DNA of 64,000 nt from Streptomyces sp. HUAS 15-9 (GTDB lineage Bacteria > Actinomycetota > Actinomycetes > Streptomycetales > Streptomycetaceae), in the NCBI RefSeq assembly GCF_025642155.1, contig NZ_CP106798.1, forward strand, positions 1,116,001-1,180,000. Direction: 5' to 3'. Every line of letters begins with the position of its first letter. Position 1 is the stretch's first letter. The position numbers were made by a program, and so were the translations under genes. This document shows, piece by piece, positions 57,253-64,000 of this stretch. The notes under the pieces are model-generated. The model ran no database searches. It was given only the letters and a program-made list of their open reading frames with translations, and had not been told where the DNA came from.

Positions 57253-57846
57253 TCAGCCCGTCATCCGGCCCCACTGGGGGCCCAGGCGTGCCCACTCCGC
57301 GTCCCATCGGTCCATGCGGAGTCGTTCCAGGCGGCCGCGCAGGGCGCGGCCGGCGATGAAGGGGACGACCGCCGCGCTCACACCGCCCAGGGTGCCTGTC
57401 AGGCCGGCGCGGAGGTGGGCCTGGGAGGCGGTGGCGGGCCTGGTGACGAGGTGGCCCCGCGGGTCCGTCCAGACGGTGACCGGTGTGCCGGCCCTGCTGC
57501 CGGGCGCGACCCGCGCCTGGCCGGTGTGCAAGGAGCCGTCGGCCACGGTCCAGCGCACCTTCGCCCACACCCGCTCGCCGCCCGTGGCGCCGCTGCCCGA
57601 CGTGGCGGAGCCCGGCGCCTTCCCGATGACCCGCGCCACGACGGGCCGCCACTCCAGCCGTTCCCGGGCCAGCCCCTGCTCGACGGAGCGGGCCGTCACC
57701 AGACCGGCGAGCACCCCGGCCAGGACGGTGAGCCCCCAGGCACCGAGCAGCACCCAGGCCTCCACCATGTCGGCACGACGCCTGAGCGGGTTGCGCCGCC
57801 AGCGCCACAGCCACACCTTCGGACCACGGAACGCCCTCAACGGCAT
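57253..57846 (-). CDS. Rv1733c-family membrane protein
   Basis: A 197-residue membrane protein: a basic N-terminus with WRWRRNPLRRRADMVEAW, helix 1 (LLGAWGLTVLAGVLAGLVTA), an extracytoplasmic domain with VWAKVRWTVADGSLHTGQAR and VAPGSRAGTPVTVWTDPRG, then helix 2 (LGGVSAAVVPFIAGRALRG) and a basic tail. This is the Rv1733c layout; function unknown. ATG 57846. Convergent with the HEAT-repeat gene. Confidence 0.8.
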   Translation of the reverse strand: MPLRAFRGPKVWLWRWRRNPLRRRADMVEAWVLLGAWGLTVLAGVLAGLVTARSVEQGLARERLEWRPVVARVIGKAPGSATSGSGATGGERVWAKVRWTVADGSLHTGQARVAPGSRAGTPVTVWTDPRGHLVTRPATASQAHLRAGLTGTLGGVSAAVVPFIAGRALRGRLERLRMDRWDAEWARLGPQWGRMTG

Positions 57847-58046
57847 CCTCCTCGACGAGCGCACGGACAGGCCGGACCGCCCTCCCATACGGGAGAGGTC
57901 CTCTCGTTGCTCAGGGCGAGCCCCCGTCCCGACGGTCGCACGAGAGTCACCGCTCGCGCAGGCTTCTGCCGGAACATGCGCTCCGGAATTCCGCGACAGG
58001 CCGACACCAGCCCTCCGACCTGCGACGACGCGGCTTCCATGGGTCG

Positions 58047-58069
58047 TTGTCAGTGCCGGGGTGCACACT
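58047..58069 (+). promoter_or_regulatory. Second PafBC/RecA-NDp-type promoter
   Basis: TTGTCAGTG (58047-58055), eight bases, CACACT (58064-58069), the same spacing and largely the same bases as at 55147. Transcription would start near 58076, 45 bp before ATG 58121. Confidence 0.65.
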
Positions 58070-58120
58070 GGCCGATGTCTGAAAACTTTTCGTGACAAAG
58101 ACGTCCCGGAGGTGGTCGGC

Positions 58121-59206
58121 ATGACCGAGGTACTGCTCGCCGTGGGCACCCGCAAGGGTCTGTTCATCGGGCGGCGGCGGGGAGGGTCCTGGGAGTTCGA
58201 CGAGAGTCCCTACTTCAACGCACAGGCCGTCTATTCGGTGGCCCTCGACACCCGCGGCAGCACCCCGCGGCTGCTGGCCGGGGGCGACAGCGCGCACTGG
58301 GGCCCGTCCGTGTTCCACTCCGACGACCTGGGCCGCACCTGGACCGAGCCGTCCCGGCCGGCCGTCAAGTTCCCCCAGGACACCGGCGCCTCGCTGGAGC
58401 GGGTCTGGCAGCTGCACCCGGCCGCCGCCGAGCCGGACGTGGTCTACGCGGGCACGGAACCGGCCGCCCTTTACCGCTCGGAGGACCGGGGGGAGAGCTT
58501 CGAGCTGGTGCGTCCTCTTTGGGAGCACCCGACCCGCTCCCAGTGGGTGCCGGGCGGCGGCGGTGAGGGCCTGCACACGGTGCTCACCGACGCGCGCGAC
58601 CCGAACGCGGTGACGGTGGCCGTCTCCACGGCCGGGGTGTTCCGCACCACGGACGGCGGAGCGAGCTGGGCGCCGTCCAACTCCGGTGTCTCCGCGGTGT
58701 TCCTGCCGGATCCGAACCCGGAGTTCGGCCAGTGCGTGCACAAGGTCGCCAAGGACGCGGGCAACCCGGACCGGCTGTATCTGCAGAACCACTGGGGTGT
58801 GTACCGCAGCGACGACACGGGCGCGCACTGGACGGACATCGGCGAGGGTCTGCCGTCGACGTTCGGTTTCGCGGTGGCCGCCCATCCACACCGCGCCGAC
58901 ACCGCGTACGTCTTCCCGATCAACGCCGATGCCGACCGGGTGCCCGCCGACCACCGCTGCCGGGTCTTCCGCACGGCGGACGCGGGCAAGAGCTGGGAGC
59001 CGCTGTCGGCCGGACTGCCGGCGGAGGACCACTACGGCACGGTGCTCCGGGACGCCCTGTGGACGGACGACGCGGACCCGGCGGGCGTGTACTTCGGCAA
59101 CCGCAACGGCGAGGTGTACGCCTCGGCGGACGACGGCGACAGCTGGCAGCAGCTGACCTCTCATCTGCCGGACGTGCTGTGCGTGCGGGCCGCGGTCGTC
59201 GGATGA
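58121..59206 (+). CDS. BNR/YVTN-repeat (sialidase-like) beta-propeller protein
   Basis: A 361-residue cytoplasmic beta-propeller (no signal peptide). Asp-box repeats recur: FHSDDLGRTWTEPSR, YRSEDRGESFELVRP, FRTTDGGASWAPSNS, YRSDDTGAHWTDIGE, FRTADAGKSWEPLSA, YASADDGDSWQQLTS. These bladed repeats resemble exo-alpha-sialidase/BNR proteins, but catalytic sialidase residues are not evident; a binding or scaffold function is more likely. ATG 58121 follows GGAGGT. The promoter is of the DNA-damage type, and uracil-DNA glycosylase follows it 118 bp downstream. Confidence 0.82.
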   Translation: MTEVLLAVGTRKGLFIGRRRGGSWEFDESPYFNAQAVYSVALDTRGSTPRLLAGGDSAHWGPSVFHSDDLGRTWTEPSRPAVKFPQDTGASLERVWQLHPAAAEPDVVYAGTEPAALYRSEDRGESFELVRPLWEHPTRSQWVPGGGGEGLHTVLTDARDPNAVTVAVSTAGVFRTTDGGASWAPSNSGVSAVFLPDPNPEFGQCVHKVAKDAGNPDRLYLQNHWGVYRSDDTGAHWTDIGEGLPSTFGFAVAAHPHRADTAYVFPINADADRVPADHRCRVFRTADAGKSWEPLSAGLPAEDHYGTVLRDALWTDDADPAGVYFGNRNGEVYASADDGDSWQQLTSHLPDVLCVRAAVVG

Positions 59207-59324
59207 GGTCAACTGCCGCGAGGAAAGGGGGTTCCGGTCATCCGGGTCGGCGGTTCGGTCAAGCTCGGTCGGACTGTGACCACCGCTTGATCGTCACCCT
59301 GTGTACGGCAGTAGGGTGACGCCC

Positions 59325-60002
59325 GTGGCACCACGACCTTTGCATGAAATTGTCGAAGCTGGCTGGGCGAAGGCCCTGGAACCCGTCGCCGGACGGATCG
59401 CCGAGATGGGCGACTTCCTGCGCACGGAGATCTCCGCCGGACGCACCTATCTACCGGCCGGAGCGAACGTTCTGCGGGCCTTCCAGCAGCCCTTCGACGA
59501 CGTACGCGTCCTGATCGTCGGCCAGGACCCGTACCCGACACCGGGACACGCGGTGGGGCTGTCGTTCTCCGTCGCACCCGAGGTCCGTCCGCTGCCCCCC
59601 AGCCTGATCAACATCTTCCGGGAGCTCAACACCGATCTGGGCCTGCCGCAGCCGTCCAACGGTGATCTGACGCCCTGGACGCAGCAGGGTGTGCTGCTGC
59701 TCAACAGGGCGCTCACCACGGCCCCGCGCAGCCCGGGGGCGCATCGCGGCAAGGGCTGGGAGGAGGTCACCGAGCAGGCCATCCGCGCGCTGGCCGGGCG
59801 CGGCAAGCCGCTGGTGTCCATCCTGTGGGGCCGCGACGCCCGTAATCTGCGGCCGCTCCTCGGCGCTCTGCCGTCGGTGGAGTCCTCCCATCCCTCGCCC
59901 ATGTCGGCCGATCGTGGCTTCTTCGGCTCGCGCCCGTTCAGCCGGGCCAACGACTTCCTGGTCCAGCAGGGGGGACAACCGGTGGACTGGCGCCTGCCGT
60001 GA
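59325..60002 (+). CDS. ung: Uracil-DNA glycosylase (family 1)
   Basis: A 225-residue DNA repair glycosylase removing uracil from DNA. Motif A is [19 protein letters not shown] (catalytic Asp68), a Pro-Thr variant of the usual GQDPYH; motif B is [19 protein letters not shown] (His and Leu-loop replaced by Met). [14 protein letters not shown] is the middle strand. GTG 59325 follows AGGGTGA; GTG 59316 is possible. The stop overlaps the start of the kinase-like gene by four bases, so translation of the two is coupled. Confidence 0.93.
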   Translation: MAPRPLHEIVEAGWAKALEPVAGRIAEMGDFLRTEISAGRTYLPAGANVLRAFQQPFDDVRVLIVGQDPYPTPGHAVGLSFSVAPEVRPLPPSLINIFRELNTDLGLPQPSNGDLTPWTQQGVLLLNRALTTAPRSPGAHRGKGWEEVTEQAIRALAGRGKPLVSILWGRDARNLRPLLGALPSVESSHPSPMSADRGFFGSRPFSRANDFLVQQGGQPVDWRLP

Positions 60003-60988
60003 CCGGCGGCACGGGGGACGGATCCGGCTTCCTGGCCGTCGACTCGGGAGGCTCCGGTCTCCGTGCCGTGGTCGGCGTCGCAGGCCGGGGGCCCTCGGCC
60101 CAGCGGGAGTCCGGGGAGCCGGTGCGCACCGGTGCGCGGGGGATCGATCCCGGCCATCTGCTGGAGCAGCTCCTGCCCATGGTCCGTGGCCTGGCCGCCG
60201 AGACCGGGGTGAGCGGGCTGGACACGGCTGTCGTGGGCGCCGCGGGGTTCGCCACCCTGGGCGAGGCGTTGCGTGCCGAACTGCCGGCTGCGCTGGCCCG
60301 GGAGCTCGGCGTGCGGACCGTCGTGCTCGCCGCCGACGCCGTCACGGCCTATGTCGGAGCCCTGGGACCGTGCCCCGGTGCGGTGGTCGCCGCCGGTACG
60401 GGTCTGGTGGCGATCGGCACCGATCTGACCTGCTGGCGGCGGGCGGACGGCTGGGGTCATCTGCTGGGCGACTGCGGGAGCGGGGCCTGGATCGGGCGGG
60501 CCGGTCTCGAGGCGGCGCTGCGCGCCCACGACGGGCGGGACGGCGGCTCCGTACGGCTGCTGACCTGCGCCGAGGAGCAGTTCGGCCCGGTGACGGGGCT
60601 TCCTGGCCTGCTCTACCCGCGTTCCGACCGACCCGCGGTCCTCGCCTCCTTCGCGCCCAGGGTGGCCGCCTGTGCGGACGGGGACCCGGTCGCGGCCGGC
60701 ATCCTGCGTGCGGCGGCCCGGCACATGGCCGAGTCCGTCGCCGCGGTGTGCCCGGCGGCGGGTGAGCCCCGGATCGCGCTCACCGGTGGCCTGTTCAAGC
60801 TGGGTGACCCGCTTCTCGTACCCCTCGGAGAGGAGTTGGCGAGGCGGCTGCCGCACGCGCTGCGGGTCCCGGCCGAGGGGGACCCGTTGCACGGCGCCGT
60901 ACGGGTCGCGACCGATCTCGCGGCGGGTCGGCTCACTCTGCCGAGTGAAGAGACGATGTTGTACATCGTGACCGGAAAACGTGATTGA
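59999..60988 (+). CDS. BadF/BadG-type ATPase, N-acetylglucosamine-kinase-like
   Basis: A 329-residue ASKHA-fold protein. [20 protein letters not shown] is the phosphate-1 loop, [20 protein letters not shown] phosphate-2, [20 protein letters not shown] is the signature of N-acetylglucosamine kinases, and [16 protein letters not shown] the adenosine loop. It probably phosphorylates an amino sugar, such as GlcNAc from cell-wall turnover. It starts at GTG 59999 within the ung stop, an odd partner for a repair gene. A DasR-like site lies near the lactonase 3.4 kb downstream. Confidence 0.85.
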   Translation: MTGGTGDGSGFLAVDSGGSGLRAVVGVAGRGPSAQRESGEPVRTGARGIDPGHLLEQLLPMVRGLAAETGVSGLDTAVVGAAGFATLGEALRAELPAALARELGVRTVVLAADAVTAYVGALGPCPGAVVAAGTGLVAIGTDLTCWRRADGWGHLLGDCGSGAWIGRAGLEAALRAHDGRDGGSVRLLTCAEEQFGPVTGLPGLLYPRSDRPAVLASFAPRVAACADGDPVAAGILRAAARHMAESVAAVCPAAGEPRIALTGGLFKLGDPLLVPLGEELARRLPHALRVPAEGDPLHGAVRVATDLAAGRLTLPSEETMLYIVTGKRD

Positions 60989-61130
60989 TCCTCTTGGTGG
61001 CGCAACTGTCCCCCACGTGGCCCGATCACTTCTGATTCGCGCGTAACTCATCAGACAAAACCGGACGGATACCGCTCACCTGGACCCTCCCCGAACAGAG
61101 GAGCCCAAGAAGCCACTAACATGCGGCTCC

Positions 61131-62054
61131 ATGAGCTCCCCCACTGGGCCCGCGTCCGGCCTGCCAGTACGAATGCCGCGACCCCGCCAGCCCGGGCGGC
61201 ACCGCCGACCCGAACCGCTGGTGGCTCCCGAGGGCGCGCCCGCGCTCGTCCTCGCGGTGCCCGGTACACCGAGCGCCGCCACGCGCAGCCTTGCCGAGGA
61301 GGTCGTGAGCATCGCCCGCTCCGAGCTGCCCGGCCTGGATGCCCGGATCGGCTACCTGGACGGGGACGATGCCGAGTTCCCCACCCTGCGGTCCGTCCTG
61401 TCGTACACGGCCGAGGAGCGCACCGCCCGCTACGAGCAGGCCGTCGCCGCCGGTGTCGAGGTCAAGGAGCCCGACGGCCCGGTCGCCGTCGTCGTCCCAC
61501 TGCTGGCCGGTCCGGACAGTGCGCTGCTGCGCCGGGTGCGCCAGGCCGTCATGGACAGCCGGGTCGCCGCCGACCTGACCGATGTGCTCGGCCCGCACCC
61601 GCTGCTCGCCGAGGCGCTGCACGTGCGGTTGTCCGAGGCGGGCCTCGCCCGCGCCGACCGCGCCCGTCTGTTCACGGTGGCGACCGCCGCGGACGGCATC
61701 ATCCTCGCCTCCGTGGGTGGCGACGAGGCCGTGCAGGCGGCCGGTATCACCGGCATGCTGCTCGCCGCGCGGCTCGCCGTGCCGGTGATGGCGGCGGCCC
61801 TGGACCAGGACGGTGCGATCACCTCCGTCGCCGAGCAGCTGCGGGCCTCGGGCTCGCAGCAGCTGGCGCTGGCGCCGTACCTGATCGGCCCCGAGATAGA
61901 CCCGGGCCTGCTGCAGGCGGCCGCCGCCGAGGCCGGCTGCGCGACCGCCGAGGCGCTGGGCGCGTACCCTGCGATCGGCAAGCTCGCGCTGGCCAAGTAC
62001 ACGACGGCGCTGGGCATCGCCCCGCAGCAGCCGCAGGGCACTCCGGTCCGCTGA
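61131..62054 (+). CDS. CbiX/sirohydrochlorin-chelatase-like protein without metal histidines
   Basis: A 307-residue two-module protein of the CbiX family after a basic, Pro/Arg-rich N-terminus (RMPRPRQPGRHRRPEP). Module 1: LVLAVPGTPSAATRSLAEEV and AVVVPLLAGPDSALLRRV; module 2: ADGIILASVGGDEAVQAAGI and LALAPYLIGPEIDPGLLQAA. In true chelatases the first loop is H-G-S and the second carries another His; here they are P-G-T and P-D. Cobalt/iron insertion is thus doubtful; a structural or altered function is likely. ATG 61131. A GC hairpin follows. Confidence 0.75.
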   Translation: MSSPTGPASGLPVRMPRPRQPGRHRRPEPLVAPEGAPALVLAVPGTPSAATRSLAEEVVSIARSELPGLDARIGYLDGDDAEFPTLRSVLSYTAEERTARYEQAVAAGVEVKEPDGPVAVVVPLLAGPDSALLRRVRQAVMDSRVAADLTDVLGPHPLLAEALHVRLSEAGLARADRARLFTVATAADGIILASVGGDEAVQAAGITGMLLAARLAVPVMAAALDQDGAITSVAEQLRASGSQQLALAPYLIGPEIDPGLLQAAAAEAGCATAEALGAYPAIGKLALAKYTTALGIAPQQPQGTPVR

Positions 62055-62089
62055 CGCCGCACGGCACCTGTACGGCACAGGGCCCGCTC

Positions 62090-62109
62090 CCGGGACGGGG
62101 GGCGGGCCC
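62090..62109. terminator. Hairpin after the CbiX-like gene
   Basis: GGGCCCGC pairs with GCGGGCCC across a four-base loop (about 62098-62101), followed by TT. It lies 36 bp past the stop codon. Confidence 0.55.
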
Positions 62110-62150
62110 TTCGCCTTGTGCGGCGGGCCCGGTGGGGCCGACGGCGGGCT

Positions 62151-62341
62151 TAGGGCCTGTCCCCGCCGGATCATGCCGCAGAAGCGGTACCTGGCCCGCC
62201 CATCTGCCGCGTTGTCGTCGGTTGCCGACGCTCCGCGTCGACGCCCTCCTCCGCCTTGCCGCCGGACGCACCAGGCCCCGCTCACCTGGGCTGGTTCGGC
62301 ACCGCTGCTTTCCTGCGACTTGATCCGCCGGACAGGCCCTA
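62151..62341. mobile_element. MITE with TA target duplication, next to the lactonase gene end
   Basis: Terminal inverted repeats GGGCCTGTCC (62153-62162) and GGACAGGCCC (62330-62339), extended inward by GCCGGATCA/TGATCCGCC, flank 187 bp with no complete gene. TA stands immediately outside each end (62151-62152 and 62340-62341), the signature of IS630/Tc1-mariner-type integration. The interior is GC-rich with no transposase, so it is a non-autonomous element. Its right end supplies the last base of the lactonase stop codon. Confidence 0.75.
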
Positions 62342-63370
62342 ACCGAAGACCACGCAGGAGGCCGCGGGCACCGCCACCGAGCCGTCGTAGCGCGGCATGC
62401 CGGTCAGTGGATCGATGGCGAACCAGGTGACCTCACCGGAGCGCTCGTTGGCCGCGTAGAGGAAACCGCCGCACTGGGCGAGAGCGCGGGGCCAGTGGCC
62501 GCCGCACGGGACGGTGCCGGTCAGCCGCAGCCCCTCCCCTTCGACCGCGAACACGGACAGGACGTCCTCGCCGCGGGTCGCGGTCCACACGAAGCGTCCG
62601 TCGGGCGAGACGACGATGCCCGAGGGGTAGGCGTCGCCGGCCGGGGCGCCGGGCAGCACCGGGGTCTCGGTCAGCGGCTTCAGGGAGCCCCCTTCCGCGT
62701 CCCAGCGGCAGACGGTGACGGTCGGGGTGAGTTCGTTGACGACGTAGACGTGTCCGCCGCCGGGATGGAAGGCCAGGTGGCGAGGGCCGGATCCGGGGCG
62801 CAGCGCGACCTCGCGGTGCACGGTCAGGGTGCCGCCGTTCAGGGTGCAGACCCGGACCGAGTCGGTGCCGAGGTCGACGCTGACCGCCCAGCGGCCGCTG
62901 GGGTCGGGCTGCACCTGGTGGGCGTGCGGCCCGCGCTGGCGTCGCTCGTGCGGACCCGAGCCGGTGTGCTGGAGCACCCCGGAGGCGGCGCCCACGAGAG
63001 TGCCGTCGGGGCGCACGGGGACGGCGGTGACGCTGCCGGAGCCGTAGTTGGCGGTCAGGACGTGCCCGTCGAAGCGGCTGAGGTGGGTGGGCCCGCTGCC
63101 GCCGACCGGGACCGGCGGCCCGGCGAGCCGTGGTTTGTCGTCGTGGACGTGGTAGGCGGCCACCGCGCCGTCGGCGGTCTCGCTGACCGCGTACAGGGTG
63201 CGCCCGCCGGGCGCGAGCGCGAGATACGACGGGTCGGGGACACCGCCGACGCTCTCCAGGAGGGCCAGGGCGCCGCTGTACGGGTGGACCGCCGCCGTGA
63301 CGACCCCGGGCCCGCCCGCCGCCGTGAACGACCCGATGAACGCCCTTTGCCGCCTGCCGCCGTCTGCCAC
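62339..63370 (-). CDS. Lactonase-family (6-phosphogluconolactonase-like) beta-propeller protein
   Basis: A 343-residue seven-bladed propeller of the YbhE/3-carboxymuconate-lactonizing type: RAFIGSFTAAGGPGVVTAAV, DPSYLALAPGGRTLYAVSET, PHAHQVQPDPSGRWAVSVDL, GSGPRHLAFHPGGGHVYVVN, GVWP-type blade (CGGHWPRALAQCGGFLYAAN). It would hydrolyse 6-phosphogluconolactone or a related lactone. Its stop TAG (62341-62339) is made from the TA target site plus the first G of the MITE. The start ATG 63370 has three 10-bp repeats and a DasR-like palindrome upstream. Confidence 0.88.
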   Translation of the reverse strand: MADGGRRQRAFIGSFTAAGGPGVVTAAVHPYSGALALLESVGGVPDPSYLALAPGGRTLYAVSETADGAVAAYHVHDDKPRLAGPPVPVGGSGPTHLSRFDGHVLTANYGSGSVTAVPVRPDGTLVGAASGVLQHTGSGPHERRQRGPHAHQVQPDPSGRWAVSVDLGTDSVRVCTLNGGTLTVHREVALRPGSGPRHLAFHPGGGHVYVVNELTPTVTVCRWDAEGGSLKPLTETPVLPGAPAGDAYPSGIVVSPDGRFVWTATRGEDVLSVFAVEGEGLRLTGTVPCGGHWPRALAQCGGFLYAANERSGEVTWFAIDPLTGMPRYDGSVAVPAASCVVFG

Positions 63371-63385
63371 CGCTGTCCCCTCTCG

Positions 63386-63415
63386 GTACGAGCCAGTACG
63401 AGCCGGTACGGGGCC
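63386..63415. repeat. Three 10-bp direct repeats in the lactonase upstream region
   Basis: GTACGAGCCA, GTACGAGCCG and GTACGGGGCC follow one another at 63386-63415, once per helical turn. They lie 16-45 bp before the lactonase start and could be protein-binding sites or a leader repeat. Confidence 0.6.
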
Positions 63416-63431
63416 GACGGTAGCAGTTTGC

Positions 63432-63441
63432 GGTCTAGACC
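63432..63441. promoter_or_regulatory. DasR-like (dre) palindrome GGTCTAGACC
   Basis: The core GGTCTAGACC is perfect and is followed by A, as in the DasR consensus TGGTCTAGACCA (11 of 12 bases match; the first T is C). It is about 62-71 bp upstream of the lactonase start and 23 bp from the end of the FUSC-type gene. DasR controls GlcNAc metabolism in Streptomyces, and a GlcNAc-kinase-like gene is close by. Confidence 0.55.
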
Positions 63442-63463
63442 AAGACGTGCGGGTCGGCGCGTC

Positions 63464-64000
63464 TCAGGCGCCGACCAGGGGTGACCCCGCGGGGGTGCGC
63501 AGGGGTTCCGAGAGTTCGGCGAGGGCGCGTTCCAGGCCGTGCAGATGGGCGAGGGCGGGTTCCGCGGGCGCTTCGGCGGGCCACGTGATGTGCTCCGAAC
63601 CCCTGGTGAGCGCCTCGACGGCCGCTTCGACGCGCCAGCAGGCGGCGGCCAGCCGGGCGTCGTGGGAGGCCTCAGGGTCGGCGGCGACGGCGACCAGGCC
63701 GCGGATCTCCCGGGCGCAGTCGTCCAGCAGGGTGAGGACCCGGCGGACGCGGCGCTTGCGGCCGAGCATCGGGTTGAGCGGGTGCACGAGCGGCGCGACC
63801 GAGAGCCGTACCCGGCCGAGCAGCTGCTCCAGTTCGGCCACCCGTGGCGCCGGGTCCGCGCTGGGCGAGCCGGCGAGCCGGGCCGCGGCCTCGGCGGTGC
63901 AGGCGTGGACGCAGCGCAGGGCGCGCTGGATCCAGGCGTCGGTGGTGAGGTGGGTGGTGACGGGCAGCACGAACAGCACGGCGAGTACGGCACCGAGGGC
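63464..64000 (-). CDS. FUSC-type membrane protein, C-terminal part (runs off right edge)
   Basis: The last 178 codons of a longer gene. A membrane segment (GAVLAVLFVLPVTTHLTTD) is followed by an all-helical cytoplasmic domain: WIQRALRCVHACTAEAAARL, HPLNPMLGRKRRVRRVLTLL, RLAAACWRVEAAVEALTRGS and LHGLERALAELSEPLRTPAG. The layout matches the C-terminal half of FUSC-family exporters, the same family as the broken gene at 42203. The start and the first membrane half lie outside the window. Confidence 0.65.
   Translation of the reverse strand, partial: ALGAVLAVLFVLPVTTHLTTDAWIQRALRCVHACTAEAAARLAGSPSADPAPRVAELEQLLGRVRLSVAPLVHPLNPMLGRKRRVRRVLTLLDDCAREIRGLVAVAADPEASHDARLAAACWRVEAAVEALTRGSEHITWPAEAPAEPALAHLHGLERALAELSEPLRTPAGSPLVGA

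Noticed and set aside
1..64000. tRNA, rRNA, CRISPR arrays, riboswitches and secondary-metabolite clusters
   Set aside because: I looked through the gaps and gene neighbourhoods for cloverleaf-like sequence, regular spacer repeats, known aptamer cores and PKS/NRPS domains and found none I could support.

Overview
The window is a piece of a high-GC actinobacterial chromosome, almost certainly Streptomyces. GC content is very high throughout, codons are strongly G/C-ending at the third position, many starts are GTG, and several proteins belong to families I know mainly from Streptomyces: DUF6421, DUF6214, DUF6332, DUF5134, Rv1733c-like and mycothiol-dependent maleylpyruvate isomerase-like proteins. 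I see no rRNA, tRNA or CRISPR array. The content is that of a chromosomal region rich in small regulator/enzyme pairs rather than a large biosynthetic cluster.

Layout. 1-821: an integrase-bearing element, running off the left edge, has destroyed the 3' half of an alkB gene. 881-7403: an RNA methyltransferase, a small sugar-phosphate unit (SIS isomerase and class II aldolase, divergent from a DeoR repressor), a luciferase-domain protein, an SMP-30-like secreted protein beside the remnant of a second copy, and a collapsed MFS gene. 7480-18507: an arginine/ornithine-type permease, a MarR/MFS drug-efflux pair, a two-component system behind a 20-bp palindrome, a TetR/dehydrogenase pair, a TetR/F420-type reductase pair behind four GAGAGC operators, and a geranylgeranyl-reductase-like flavoprotein. 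18641-28775: an M20 peptidase, an MBL hydrolase, a TmrB-NUDIX fusion, a ROK kinase/LacI pair, a citrate-lyase-like aldolase and two frameshifted genes.

28793-37573: etfBA; a flavin reductase preceded by a cysteine-containing leader peptide; a thioredoxin; an acyltransferase; a B3/B4-domain/transglutaminase pair; and a tightly coupled DUF6421-SDR-threonine-aldolase operon. 38010-48557: GDPD, GNAT and VOC proteins, a FUSC/MarR operon whose pump gene is broken, DUF5134 followed by an M56 peptidase, PAP2, HAD, TetR and DUF6214. 48753-57846: a ferredoxin-NADP reductase-like enzyme, an ArsR/old-yellow-enzyme pair with twin operators, a PaaX regulator facing an AidB-like acyl-CoA dehydrogenase across a 17-bp palindrome, and a HEAT-repeat gene. 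58121-64000: a BNR/YVTN-repeat protein, uracil-DNA glycosylase, a GlcNAc-kinase-like protein, a CbiX-like protein, a TA-flanked MITE, a lactonase and the end of a second FUSC-type protein.

Recurring themes. (1) Divergent or coupled regulator/enzyme pairs, most with operators visible by eye. (2) DNA damage: the HEAT-repeat and BNR-repeat genes share a promoter of the PafBC/RecA-NDp type (TTGTCRGTG-N8-10 box), close to ung, an aidB-like gene and a dead alkB. (3) Decay: at least six otherwise recognisable genes carry indels, a large deletion or an in-frame stop. Some lesions (a 10-bp duplication, a large deletion, a nonsense codon, an inserted element) look real. The 1-2 base indels in GC-rich palindromic tracts could be sequencing errors.
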